This document shows, piece by piece, positions 42,283 through 50,639 of a stretch of 64,000 nt of DNA. A program made the translations under genes and the position numbers. The notes beneath the pieces are model-generated. The model ran no database searches, was not told where the DNA came from, and worked only from the letters and a program-made list of their open reading frames with translations. Position 1 is the stretch's first letter; the number at the start of each line of letters is the position of its first letter. The DNA comes from Curtobacterium sp. MCLR17_032. GTDB lineage: Bacteria; Actinomycetota; Actinomycetes; Actinomycetales; Microbacteriaceae. The DNA lies in the NCBI RefSeq assembly GCF_003234795.2, contig NZ_CP126268.1:1736001-1800000 (forward strand), given 5' to 3'.

Positions 42283-45200
42283 TCAGTCCCGCCGGATCTC
42301 CGTCACGGACGAGTACCCGGTGTCCGGGTGCTTCCGCATCGACAGCAGCCGCTCCATCGACGGCTCCAGGGCCGTGACCTTGTCGAGCGGTGCACTGACC
42401 ACGAGCTGGAACCCGAGTCGCAGCCACGCCGTCACGGCACGCCCGGCGAACTCCGAGTCGGCCTTGATGAACGCCTCGTCGAGGAACACCGGAGCGAACC
42501 GCGGCCGGGGCCGGGTCTCGTCACCGAGCTGGTACCGCAGCGCCGCGCCGACGATGAACGCCACGAGCTCCTGCGTCTCCCCACCGGACTTGTCGCCGAG
42601 CGACGAGTACACGCCCAGGTCGTCGCCCGCGGTGTCGTAGCGGACGGCCGTGATCTCCATGTGCCGGCGGACGTCGAGGACGGCGTCCCGCTGCGTCGTC
42701 CGGCCGCGCGGGGACTCCGGGTCGGGCCGGATGACGGCCATGAACCGGCGCAGGCGTCGGAACCGGGTCTCGAGGACGTCGTCGGTCAGCTCGGTGTCGA
42801 CCGACGCGGACAGCGCGCGGAGCTCCTTGCGGAACTGGGTGACGTCCTCGCGGGTGACCCGGCGGATCACGATCTTCAGCCGGTCCCGGTTGGCGCCGAA
42901 CGGCAGGTCGCGCAGGATCTCGTTGACCGGCTCGAGCCGCTCCTCGATCTCCACGACCGCGCGGTCGAAGGCACCGGAGAGCGGCACGAGGTCCTCGCCG
43001 CTCCACTGCGACAACCGGCGACGCCACTCGCTGCGTCGGGCGTGGAGGCCCGTGGCGACGATCTGGTCGAGGATCGCCCGGTAGTCCGGGTACGACGCCA
43101 CCCCGGTGCCGAGGTTCGGGTCCGCCCACGCGTCCTGGTACCGCTCGAACGTCGTGGTGAGCGCCACCGACGCGGTTGCGGCGCCGTCGAGGGCCTGCGA
43201 CAGCCGCTCCTCGAGTCGCCTCCGGAGGCGTTTGGTCGCGTCGTCGAAGCCGTCCACGCCGTCAGGGGCCCCGACCTCGTCGAAGGCCTCGGCGAGCAGG
43301 CGTTCCTGTTGCTCGTCCGGCAGCCGCTCGGGAGCGTCGGTGAAGCGCTCGAGGATCTCGCTGGCGGCGTCCTGGCCGTCGACGAGCACCGCGTGGCGCT
43401 CCTCCAGCCGCTTGACGCTCAGGCGTGCGGCGGAGCGGCGGTCGGCGGCCTCGTCGAGTGCCGCACGCAGGCGGGCGACGGACTCGCGGAGCGTGCGCAG
43501 CCCGTCGTCGGCGGCCAGGAGGGCCTGCCGCTCGTCCTCCAGGCGGGTGAGCGACGCGTCAGCGCCGGCCACGTCGACGGCGTCCCAGGTGACGTCCACG
43601 CGGTGCTGGTGGGCGGTGCGGAGCGCGTCGAGGGCGGCCAGGTCCTGCGCGATGTCGGTGCGGCGGGCCTCCAGGGCGGTGAGGTCCGCGGCGATCTCGG
43701 CGAGCTCGGTCTCGACGGAGCGGACCCGTGACTCGTTCGTGAAGCCGATGACGTTCGCCTGGCGACGGTCGCCGTGGGCGCCGCGGCGGCCGTCGCGGAG
43801 CTGCCCGGCGGCGGTGACACGGCGTCCGCCACCGCCCAGGTCGGCGGCGTCCTCGACGCAGCGTGCGTCGATCCGGTCGGACTCGATGCGCTCCCGGACC
43901 CAGGTGCTGAACGGCGACGGCTTGATCGCGAGCTTGCCGGAGACCATCGAGCTGTCGCCCGGCAGGTCGAGGTGCGGCCCCATCGGGACCCCCTCGAACT
44001 GCACCCGCACCGGCAGGCGCAGGGAGTCGATGGCGGCGCTGAAGTCGTCGAGGCGGTCCTCATCGACGAGCAGGGTGCGGGCGACCGGGGCGAGCACGGA
44101 CTCGATCGCGGCGCGCCACTGTTCCTCGGCGGGCAGCACGTCGAGCAGTTCGGCGACGAAGGGGACGTCGGCGGGGTCGAGGCCGGCGGCCCGGGCCATC
44201 GCGACGCGGGCCTCGTGCATCGGCAGCGGCATGGCGCCCTGACGGTGCTCGAGCGACCGGCGCTCCTGGCGCAGGGTCCGCTCGCGGTCGAGGAGCGGGT
44301 ACTCCTCGCGGGTCAGGGCGTCGCGACGGCTGTCCAGGTCGTCGCGACGGGTGCCGTAGGTGCCGAGGAACTCATGGCTGGCACGCTGCGCCTCGGTGAA
44401 CTCGGCCTCGGTGCTCAGCGGTTCGCCGAGGGGAGCGGTGCGCTCGTCGAAGACCTCGCGGGTGCGGGCGATTGCGGCGCGTTCCCGGGTCCCGCGGTCG
44501 ATGCGGTCCTCGAGCTGCGCCAGCGCGTTGCCGCCGGAGTCGCGCAGCCGGGCCTCGGCGTCGCGCAGTTCGACCTCCACCGCGGCGTGCCGGGCCGAGG
44601 CGGCTTCGACCTCGGCGCGCGTGGCGGTGCGCTCACGGGTGTTCCGTTCGACCTCCAGGTCGAGCAGCTCCCGCTTCCGCGACGCCGTCCAGTGCGCGAA
44701 GGGGGAGACGTCCGCGCCGGTCGCGATGCCGTCGAGGGCCGCCGCGGCCGCACGGGAGCGTTCGATCTCGTCGTGCAGCTCGGTGATGGGGGAGAGGATG
44801 CGGACCTTGCGCTCCTCGGTGTCCATCGCCTCGTACGCCTCGTCGAGGGCGGCGAAGTGCGCGAGGGCACGATCGGCCGCCTCGTACGTGCCGGGGGTCT
44901 CGAGGACGAGGGACTTGTAGAGGGCGTCGACGGTCGGCATGTGCTGCCCGGCCTGGATGCGGGCGAGCAGGCGCATCGCCCGGTTGCCGCCACCGGAGTC
45001 GCCGATGCCCAGCCGGGTCTGCAGCGTGTACGCGAGCTCCTGGTAGGTGTCACGGATCACGAGCCCCGGGATCCGGCCGGTGAGCTCCAGGTGCGCGAAC
45101 CGGGAGGGCACGAAGTCCTCGAGCCGACGCAGGTCGAACACGTCGTCGACGGTCGCCATGGTCATCTGGATGTCCGCCACTCCGCGGGCACGGCGCGGCA

Positions 45201-45648
45201 CGATGTAGGCGCGGAGGACGGTGAACCGCCGCTCGTCGTCGTTCCGGAACGTGACGGCGACGGCGCCCCACGTGGTCTGCTCGTCGCCGCGGAGCGTGAC
45301 GTCCTTGAGCGCGCCGGTCTCCGGGTCACGCCGGGTGTCGACCTTGCCGCGCAGGTAAGTGAGCAGGTTCCGCTGGTCGGCGCTCCGGGCACGCCCGGTC
45401 GTCGCGTCGTTCGAGGCGCCGTTGAACGGCACGTCGGACGGCATCATGACCGCCAGGTACGCGTCCATCAGCGTCGACTTGCCGGTTCCGGAGGCACCGG
45501 AGATGAGCGTCGCCGTGCCGGAGAGCTCGACCTGGCGGTGGCCCTGGAAGCCGCCCCAGTTGACGACCTGCATGGACTCGGCGCGCCACTGCGCGACGGT
45601 GTCGAACAGGGCGGGGATGCCCGTGGTGTCGATGTCGACGGTGCTCAC
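42283..45648 (-). CDS. jetC: SMC-like ATPase of MksB/JetC type
   Basis: A 1121-residue protein with ATPase parts at both ends and long coiled coils between, as in SMC proteins. Walker A is LISGASGTGKSTLMDAY near residue 50. The C-terminal part has the signature YSSLGDKSGGETQELVAF and Walker B FAPVFLDEAFIKAD. The middle holds a DUF-type hinge region (PMGPHLDLPGDSSMVSGK). MksB/JetC drives loop extrusion on DNA in MksBEF chromosome organisation and Wadjet anti-plasmid defence. GTG start at 45648 overlaps the upstream gene (GTGA). Confidence 0.9.
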   Translation of the reverse strand: MSTVDIDTTGIPALFDTVAQWRAESMQVVNWGGFQGHRQVELSGTATLISGASGTGKSTLMDAYLAVMMPSDVPFNGASNDATTGRARSADQRNLLTYLRGKVDTRRDPETGALKDVTLRGDEQTTWGAVAVTFRNDDERRFTVLRAYIVPRRARGVADIQMTMATVDDVFDLRRLEDFVPSRFAHLELTGRIPGLVIRDTYQELAYTLQTRLGIGDSGGGNRAMRLLARIQAGQHMPTVDALYKSLVLETPGTYEAADRALAHFAALDEAYEAMDTEERKVRILSPITELHDEIERSRAAAAALDGIATGADVSPFAHWTASRKRELLDLEVERNTRERTATRAEVEAASARHAAVEVELRDAEARLRDSGGNALAQLEDRIDRGTRERAAIARTREVFDERTAPLGEPLSTEAEFTEAQRASHEFLGTYGTRRDDLDSRRDALTREEYPLLDRERTLRQERRSLEHRQGAMPLPMHEARVAMARAAGLDPADVPFVAELLDVLPAEEQWRAAIESVLAPVARTLLVDEDRLDDFSAAIDSLRLPVRVQFEGVPMGPHLDLPGDSSMVSGKLAIKPSPFSTWVRERIESDRIDARCVEDAADLGGGGRRVTAAGQLRDGRRGAHGDRRQANVIGFTNESRVRSVETELAEIAADLTALEARRTDIAQDLAALDALRTAHQHRVDVTWDAVDVAGADASLTRLEDERQALLAADDGLRTLRESVARLRAALDEAADRRSAARLSVKRLEERHAVLVDGQDAASEILERFTDAPERLPDEQQERLLAEAFDEVGAPDGVDGFDDATKRLRRRLEERLSQALDGAATASVALTTTFERYQDAWADPNLGTGVASYPDYRAILDQIVATGLHARRSEWRRRLSQWSGEDLVPLSGAFDRAVVEIEERLEPVNEILRDLPFGANRDRLKIVIRRVTREDVTQFRKELRALSASVDTELTDDVLETRFRRLRRFMAVIRPDPESPRGRTTQRDAVLDVRRHMEITAVRYDTAGDDLGVYSSLGDKSGGETQELVAFIVGAALRYQLGDETRPRPRFAPVFLDEAFIKADSEFAGRAVTAWLRLGFQLVVSAPLDKVTALEPSMERLLSMRKHPDTGYSSVTEIRRD

Positions 45649-46511
45649 GCGCGGTCCTCCTCGGTGTCGTCGGGGTCGGTCCCGGTGTCCGGCTCGGCGT
45701 CGGTGTCGGTCTCGACGTCGGTGTCGTCCTCGCCGGCCGGGAGGCCCGGATCGCCCCCGTCGGTCGCCGCACCCCCGTCGGTGGTCGCGTTCCGCAGCGC
45801 CGTGCTCGACAGCCACCGGTCGAGCTCGACCAGCCGCTCGAGGGGCAGGAGGACCTCGATGACGCTCGCGATCCGGAAGCGGTCCGGGTCGGTGGTCTTC
45901 AGCAGCACCCGGGCCGTCACCAGCCGCTCGATCGCCTTGGCCACGCGGGCCTCGTCGCGGGTGCGGTCGGTCGCGGTCGCCGGCCGGAACCCGGAGACGT
46001 GTCCGAGGATCTCGGCCCGGTCCACGACGACCTGGTCCGGCCCTGGTCGGGCGTCGGCACGCAGGCGCATCCGCAGGTAGACGAGGACGATCGTCTCCTC
46101 GCGGGTGTACGGGGCGTCACGGAGCAGGGTCGGGAAGCCGCGTCGGGTGCTCTCGGACCGGGCCTGGCGCTTGAAGGCGACCTCGCGGTCCCGGTCGACG
46201 TGCAGTTCGAGGAACAGGTCGTTGAGTCGCGACCGCAGCTGGTGTTCGGCGTCCAGGACGGCGCGCCACTCGTCACTGTGTGTGCGGGCGCTGACGTACG
46301 GGTGGCGCAGCAGCGCGACCAGGGCACGGCGCTGCGGTTCGTCGAGGCGACCCTCGTCACCCTCGAACAGCGCGAAGGTGCTCTCGTCCCGCTCGGACTC
46401 GGACTCAGACTCGGACTCGGCCGCGTGCTCGTACGCACCGGTCGCGTCGTCGAGTCCGTCGTCGACCGAGGTGACCTCGTCGTGGACGGGTGCTGGCGTC
46501 GTGTCGCTCAC
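45645..46511 (-). CDS. jetB: DUF4194 protein of MksE/JetB type
   Basis: A 288-residue protein, the kite-like partner of the SMC ATPase. The core (residues ~60-200) includes RALVALLRHPYVSARTHSDEWRAVL, LFLELHVDRDREVAFKRQ and EETIVLVYLRMRL, typical of DUF4194, and ends in two winged-helix-like segments (RVAKAIERLVTARVLLKTTDPDRF). The first ~45 and last ~50 residues are Glu/Asp/Thr-rich, low-complexity tails, the latter coded by a GTC-rich tract. It overlaps both neighbours by GTGA junctions. Confidence 0.88.
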   Translation of the reverse strand: MSDTTPAPVHDEVTSVDDGLDDATGAYEHAAESESESESERDESTFALFEGDEGRLDEPQRRALVALLRHPYVSARTHSDEWRAVLDAEHQLRSRLNDLFLELHVDRDREVAFKRQARSESTRRGFPTLLRDAPYTREETIVLVYLRMRLRADARPGPDQVVVDRAEILGHVSGFRPATATDRTRDEARVAKAIERLVTARVLLKTTDPDRFRIASVIEVLLPLERLVELDRWLSSTALRNATTDGGAATDGGDPGLPAGEDDTDVETDTDAEPDTGTDPDDTEEDRA

Positions 46512-48043
46512 CGTGCCTCCTGGCCGGGTTCGTCGTCGTGGTGCGGTGCGTCGCCCGCCGGGGCGAGGGCGGCGGTGGGCATGTGGAAGGTGACCGGCTC
46601 GCCGTCGGGCCGGACCGTGTGGTGCGGGGCGGAGGCCGTGCCCGCCTCGAAGTCGTCGTGTCCGGTGAGCAGGTGGGCGAGTCCGAAGAGCTCGACGGGC
46701 CGGCGCTGCTCGGCGGGCAGCGTGTGGAAGGCCTCGACGCTGGAGCCGGTCGCAGCGTGCGCCAGGACGTCGCGCAGCTCGGCGAGCAGCGGACCGCCGT
46801 GGCGGCGGAGTGACTCGACGTCGAGGTCCTCGAACACGTCGTCGTCCGGTTCCTCGATCGGCGGCGGCACGGACTCGGCGTCCGGGTCGTAGAACCGTTC
46901 GCGGAGCGTGCCGACCGCGGCGGACGGCGGCAGCAGTCCGAGCGGGACGCGGTCGCGCGCCGAGCCGGCGTCCATCCAGGCAGCCAGGCCGCGGTTGACG
47001 GACCGGAGCACGGCGTCGAGTTCGCGGTCGCGCACCACGTCGTGGGCGACGATCTGGTCGCGGAGCGTGGCCGTGAGCATCCGGCGCTGGGCGAGGACGT
47101 CCTCGATGCCCTGACGGAGGATGCCGACCGTGCCACGGAAGGTCCGCCGTTCGGTCGGGCTGAGGGAGCCCGCGAACGGGTGCTCGAGGATCGCGGTGAT
47201 GTCGTCGCGGAGCCGGAGGAGCAGGGCGTCGTCACGCAGCAGCTCGAACGCTCCCTGGAACGCCCGGCCCTCGGGGGTCGACTCCATCAGGTTGTCCGTG
47301 CGGGCGAGGTAGTCGTCGAGGATCTCGCCGATCGGGCGGACCTCTTGTCGGAAGTCCTCGACGATCTCGCGGTGCATCGTCGCGACCGCTTCCTCGACGC
47401 GCTTGAAGTCGCTCGGCAGCTGGCGGATCAGGTCGGTGATGTTCGTGTAGCCGTCGCGCATCCGGTCCTCGTCGACCGTGACGACCTCGTCGCCGCGTGC
47501 CAGGCGGTCGCGTTCGGCCTGCAGCTCGGCGATCTGGGCGTCGAGCCGGCGGACCTGGGTGTCCCGGTCGGGTTCGGCACGGGCGGCCCAGCGGTGCACG
47601 GCGTCGACGATCATCGCCAGGCGGCTCTCGCTGATGAGTGCGCGCTCGGACGACAGCGCGTCGATCAGGCTCAGTGCTTCGAGGGCGTGGCTCGTCAGGC
47701 TGTACTGCTCGTCGCCGTCGGGGGAGTTCGAGCGCACCAGCCACTGCGCGGCGACCCACTCGCGGCAGAGCGACCGGCCGTTCGGACGCGGGGCCTCGCC
47801 GGCCGGCAGGTCACCGGTCGTGGAGTCGCTCGCCGGCACCCGCGCACCCGTGGCCTGCAGGCGCGCGACGTGCTCCTCGACCTGCAGGTGCATCCGGTCG
47901 GCCGGGACGTACTGCACGTCGCGGTCGAACACCGTGCGGAAGACCGAGACGACCGCGGCACTCGTCGGACGTGACATGAGTCGGAGCGTCGGACGGTCGA
48001 GTACCTGGCGGACCCGGGCGAACTCGAGGTCGACGTCGGTCAT
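46508..48043 (-). CDS. jetA: DUF3375 protein of MksF/JetA type (kleisin)
   Basis: A 511-residue protein, first of the operon. The N-terminal VDLEFARVRQVLDRPTLRLMSRP and the later segment TNITDLIRQLPSDFKRVEEAVATMHREI match the DUF3375 kleisin-like family. A coiled coil at residues ~165-190 (RRLDAQIAELQAERDRLARG) is followed by a helical region. It bridges the two SMC-like heads. The gene lies 50 bases past a hairpin that follows tRNA-Val(CAC), so it appears to have its own promoter. Confidence 0.88.
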   Translation of the reverse strand: MTDVDLEFARVRQVLDRPTLRLMSRPTSAAVVSVFRTVFDRDVQYVPADRMHLQVEEHVARLQATGARVPASDSTTGDLPAGEAPRPNGRSLCREWVAAQWLVRSNSPDGDEQYSLTSHALEALSLIDALSSERALISESRLAMIVDAVHRWAARAEPDRDTQVRRLDAQIAELQAERDRLARGDEVVTVDEDRMRDGYTNITDLIRQLPSDFKRVEEAVATMHREIVEDFRQEVRPIGEILDDYLARTDNLMESTPEGRAFQGAFELLRDDALLLRLRDDITAILEHPFAGSLSPTERRTFRGTVGILRQGIEDVLAQRRMLTATLRDQIVAHDVVRDRELDAVLRSVNRGLAAWMDAGSARDRVPLGLLPPSAAVGTLRERFYDPDAESVPPPIEEPDDDVFEDLDVESLRRHGGPLLAELRDVLAHAATGSSVEAFHTLPAEQRRPVELFGLAHLLTGHDDFEAGTASAPHHTVRPDGEPVTFHMPTAALAPAGDAPHHDDEPGQEAR

Positions 48044-48092
48044 GCTGCCCCTGGTGGTCGGACGGTTCGCTGTGGCACGGGTGCCGGGATGC

Positions 48093-48124
48093 GAAGAGCC
48101 CGACGCGGTGGCGTCGGGCTCTTC
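48093..48124. terminator. 14-bp hairpin between tRNA-Val and the jetA gene
   Basis: GAAGAGCCCGACGC and GCGTCGGGCTCTTC are perfect complements around a GGTG loop. It lies downstream of tRNA-Val(CAC) on the minus strand, before jetA at 48043, and probably ends the tRNA transcript. Confidence 0.75.
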
Positions 48125-48153
48125 GGGTGTTTCGACTGCCCGGAACGGGCACG

Positions 48154-48226
48154 TGGGCGATACCAGACTCGAACTGATGACCTCTTCGGTGTGAACGAAG
48201 CGCGCTACCAACTGCGCCAATCGCCC
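48154..48226 (-). tRNA. tRNA-Val (anticodon CAC)
   Basis: Reading the minus strand, a 73-base cloverleaf begins GGGCGATTGGCGCAG and ends ATCGCCCA. The 7-bp acceptor stem GGGCGAT/ATCGCCC pairs perfectly, the anticodon stem CTTCG/CGAAG closes the loop TTCACAC (anticodon CAC), and the T loop is TTCGAGT. CCA is not encoded. It is the only tRNA of the cluster on this strand. Confidence 0.95.
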
Positions 48227-48247
48227 GTCGCACTTGCGTGCGGATCG

Positions 48248-48253
48248 ATAGTA
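48248..48253 (-). promoter_or_regulatory. -10 box of tRNA-Val (CAC)
   Basis: The minus-strand hexamer TACTAT lies 21 bases upstream of the tRNA 5' end. TTCCGA about 18 bases further up may serve as the -35. This is the best AT-rich hexamer in an otherwise GC-rich leader. Confidence 0.5.
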
Positions 48254-48388
48254 GCGGATGTCCGGCCGTGGTCGGAACACCGTCCGTCTGTCGCGCGCGT
48301 CGCTGGCCGGGCGGGCGGCCTGGAGGCCCGTGGAGACCCCGCCGATCCGCATGAATCCGGGGGACACGCCCGGTGAACGGGACGGGTT

Positions 48389-48417
48389 TTGGAGAAACCG
48401 CGTGAACTGGGTACAGT
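48389..48417 (+). promoter_or_regulatory. Promoter of the tRNA-Gly/Cys/Val transcript
   Basis: TTGGAG (48389-48394) and TACAGT (48412-48417) are separated by exactly 17 bases, a good sigma-70-type promoter. It lies 58 bases before tRNA-Gly and points toward the three plus-strand tRNA genes. Confidence 0.65.
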
Positions 48418-48474
48418 TTACGAGTCGCCGCGAGAGCGGGTCGGACAACACCGGTGTGACTCAGGTCAGACCAT

Positions 48475-48546
48475 GCGGATGTGGCGCAGTGGTAGCGCAT
48501 CACCTTGCCAAGGTGAGGGTCGCGAGTTCGAATCTCGTCATCCGCT
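48475..48546 (+). tRNA. tRNA-Gly (anticodon GCC)
   Basis: A 72-base cloverleaf starting GCGGATGTGGCGCAGTGG. The acceptor stem GCGGATG/CATCCGC pairs fully, the anticodon stem TCACC/GGTGA closes the loop TTGCCAA (anticodon GCC), and the T loop is TTCGAAT. The discriminator is T and no CCA is encoded. Confidence 0.96.
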
Positions 48547-48632
48547 CGAGGTGCCTGTCTTCTCCGGAAGACAGCAACTCTCCAGAAGAGGTATCCCACC
48601 GATCGGGTACTACGCCAGACGTGGACCTTGAT

Positions 48633-48706
48633 GGTGGGGTGGCCGAGAGGCGAGGCAGCGGCCTGCAAAGCCGTCCACGCGGGTTCGAATCCCGTCCCCA
48701 CCTCCA
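48633..48706 (+). tRNA. tRNA-Cys (anticodon GCA)
   Basis: A 74-base cloverleaf with acceptor stem GGTGGGG/CCCCACC, discriminator T and an encoded CCA. The anticodon loop CTGCAAA gives GCA, and the T arm GCGGG-TTCGAAT-CCCGT is standard. It is the only one of the four tRNAs here with CCA in the gene. Confidence 0.95.
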
Positions 48707-48729
48707 GTCCGCTCCGGCGGAACTCATCT

Positions 48730-48801
48730 GGGCGATTGGCGCAGCGGTAGCGCGCTTCCCTGACACGGAAGAGGTCACTGGTTCGATCCCAGTATCGCCC
48801 A
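48730..48801 (+). tRNA. tRNA-Val (anticodon GAC), next to the island
   Basis: A 72-base cloverleaf with acceptor stem GGGCGAT/ATCGCCC, anticodon stem CTTCC/GGAAG around CTGACAC (anticodon GAC) and T arm ACTGG-TTCGATC-CCAGT. CCA is not encoded. It is the last chromosomal gene before the integrase and is the natural candidate integration target, though no duplicate of its 3' end was found inside the window. Confidence 0.96.
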
Positions 48802-48807
48802 CAGAAC

Positions 48808-48835
48808 GAAGACCCCCGGGAAACCGGGGGTCTTC
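48808..48835 (+). terminator. Strong hairpin terminator of the tRNA cluster
   Basis: GAAGACCCCCGG pairs perfectly with CCGGGGGTCTTC around a GAAA tetraloop, followed by GTGTTT. It lies six bases after the tRNA-Val(GAC) gene. Confidence 0.9.
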
Positions 48836-49181
48836 GTGTTTCATCAGGTGCAGCTACGGGCTCAGATCAGAGCACGTGGCACGGTTTTGGCACGATCCTC
48901 GCAAAGATTCCGCCGCGGCAGATGCAGACTGGTCGCTTTCTTGGTGGTCGTCGCACCCGTACCCGATCAGGCTGACTCGTGGACGACCGACCGTCGGCGT
49001 GTGCCCGCGAGGCGAGGTCGGCACGGGCAGTAAACGAGTTGGCGTCTGCGTCGGAAGAGCTCGACGGCCGATGTCGGTGCTCGAAGCGTCGCGTCCGATG
49101 CGCGAGTTGTTCTCACGTGCTCCGCTCCGGTGCTCCACGGCCGACGCCGTGCTGCCCGCGGTGCGAGTCTCGCACGAACGC
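48836..49181. other. Gap between the tRNA terminator and the integrase region
   Basis: About 345 bases with no convincing gene in either strand. Short open frames have poor composition and no ribosome sites. This stretch should contain the left attachment site if the island entered at tRNA-Val, but no duplicated core could be identified without the other end. Confidence 0.5.
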
Positions 49182-49222
49182 CGAAAGCCGGCCTGTCGAC
49201 GAATCGAACAGGCCGGCTTTCG
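49182..49222 (-). terminator. Hairpin downstream of the integrase gene
   Basis: CGAAAGCCGGCCTGT and ACAGGCCGGCTTTCG are perfect 15-bp arms around an 11-base loop. On the minus strand it starts about 24 bases after the integrase stop, so it is the likely terminator of the excisionase-integrase unit. Confidence 0.8.
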
Positions 49223-49245
49223 GCGAGATGGACGGGAACGGCGGG

Positions 49246-50388
49246 TCAGAGCCGGTTCGCGATGCCCGATGTCGAGGCGAGGTCCTCGAGCTTCGCGACC
49301 AGCGGGTCGAAGTCAGCGGGGAAGAGCCCGGTGTAGACGTCGAGTGTGATGCTCGGCTTTGCGTGCCCGAGCATGCTCTGCACGAGTGGCACGGTCGCTC
49401 CCGCAGACACCCCGAGGCTCGCGGCGGTGTGCCGCAAGTCGTGTGGGGTGAGCTTCGGGAAGTGCTGCACGGCCGTCCCACGCGCGAAGTCGCTCGCGGG
49501 CCAGCTTGCGATCGCCCGCTGAACGGCCGGAGCGAAGACGCGACGCCGCCATGTCGAGAGCCGGAGCATGCCGCCCTCCGGCGCGGTGAAGACGAGGCCG
49601 TGCGCGTCACGCCCTGCCGACCGTCGTTGGAGCGGTTCCATGACCTGCGGCACTCCCGGCACCTGTCGGGCCTTGCCGTTCTTGGGCGGACCGAGTACAA
49701 GTTCGCCCCGGACCTCGGTCGCGGACTTGCGAACGTGCACGACGTTGTTCGCGAAGTCGAGGTCGGCGAACGTGAGTGCAGCGGCTTCGCCGAACCGCAG
49801 CCCCGAGAACGCTAGGAAGGCGATGAGCATTCGATCGCGCTCCTGTGCCTCGTCGAGAAGGTGCGCGACCTGCGGGGCGCTGAGGTAGCCATGCTCGCGC
49901 GTGACCACCGTAGGCAGCTTGACCCCTCGCGCAGGGTTCCCGGTCAGAAGGCCCTGCTCGACACAGTCCTCGAGGACTCCTCCGAGGATCTGGTGCGCCT
50001 TCTGAATCGTCTGCGCTCCGGCGCCCGCGGCGTGGATGGACTCCACCCAGGCCCGCACCGACTTCTTGGTGAGCGCCTCCAGGGACGTGTCGCTCCAGTA
50101 GGGCGTGATCCACTTGCCCGCGACGGCCGCGCGGTTCGCAACCGTCGTCGCTGCGAGCGTGGCGCGCCTGGCAAGGAACTCGTCGATGAAGGGGCCGAGC
50201 TTCTGCGAGAGGTCGGATTGAGTGCGGTAGGTCGGCCTGTTCATCGCGACAATGTTCGCCGCGGACCAGACGTTGGCGTCGCGCTTGGACCGGAACCCGC
50301 GCTTCCGCGTCGTTCGACCGTCCGGCTTCGTGTAGCCCACCTCGAACCGCTTGCCCTTCGCCGTTTCGTACTCCCGGATCGTGGCCAT
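49246..50388 (-). CDS. int: Tyrosine site-specific integrase
   Basis: A 380-residue phage/ICE-type integrase. It has an N-terminal AP2-like arm-binding part (MATIREYETAKGKRFEVGYTK), a SAM-like core-binding domain (LAATTVANRAAVAGKWITPYW) and the catalytic domain with Arg in FSGLRFGEAAAL, the HxxR box TPHDLRHTAASLG, His in MLGHAKPSI and the nucleophile Tyr in TLDVYTGLF. It would catalyse integration and excision of the island. It lies by tRNA-Val and overlaps the excisionase-like gene by one base. Confidence 0.95.
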   Translation of the reverse strand: MATIREYETAKGKRFEVGYTKPDGRTTRKRGFRSKRDANVWSAANIVAMNRPTYRTQSDLSQKLGPFIDEFLARRATLAATTVANRAAVAGKWITPYWSDTSLEALTKKSVRAWVESIHAAGAGAQTIQKAHQILGGVLEDCVEQGLLTGNPARGVKLPTVVTREHGYLSAPQVAHLLDEAQERDRMLIAFLAFSGLRFGEAAALTFADLDFANNVVHVRKSATEVRGELVLGPPKNGKARQVPGVPQVMEPLQRRSAGRDAHGLVFTAPEGGMLRLSTWRRRVFAPAVQRAIASWPASDFARGTAVQHFPKLTPHDLRHTAASLGVSAGATVPLVQSMLGHAKPSITLDVYTGLFPADFDPLVAKLEDLASTSGIANRL

Positions 50389-50639
50389 CAGGCAGCCATT
50401 CCGTCGTGCGAGATGCGGGTCCGCTCGACGTAGGCGAGCAGGTCACCGAGGCGGTAGGCCACGGAACGGCCGACCTTGATGTACGCGGGGCCGCGGCGGA
50501 GGTAGCGCCACTGGGCGAGCGTCCCGACGGACGTGAGGAGGAACGATGCGGCTTCAGCCGGCTTGAGGAGAATTGCATCCTCGGAGGTGAGTTCGCGAGT
50601 CTCCGATGACGCGGTCAGGCGGCTCAAGGACTTGGGCAT
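50388..50639 (-). CDS. xis: Excisionase-like helix-turn-helix protein
   Basis: An 83-residue DNA-binding protein of the MerR-like/AlpA HTH_17 type: LLKPAEAASFLLTSVGTLAQWRYLRRGPAYIKVGRSVAYRLGDLLAYVER. These are typical of the excisionases or regulators found directly upstream of tyrosine integrases. The stop overlaps the integrase start, so they are co-translated. Confidence 0.85.
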   Translation of the reverse strand: MPKSLSRLTASSETRELTSEDAILLKPAEAASFLLTSVGTLAQWRYLRRGPAYIKVGRSVAYRLGDLLAYVERTRISHDGMAA

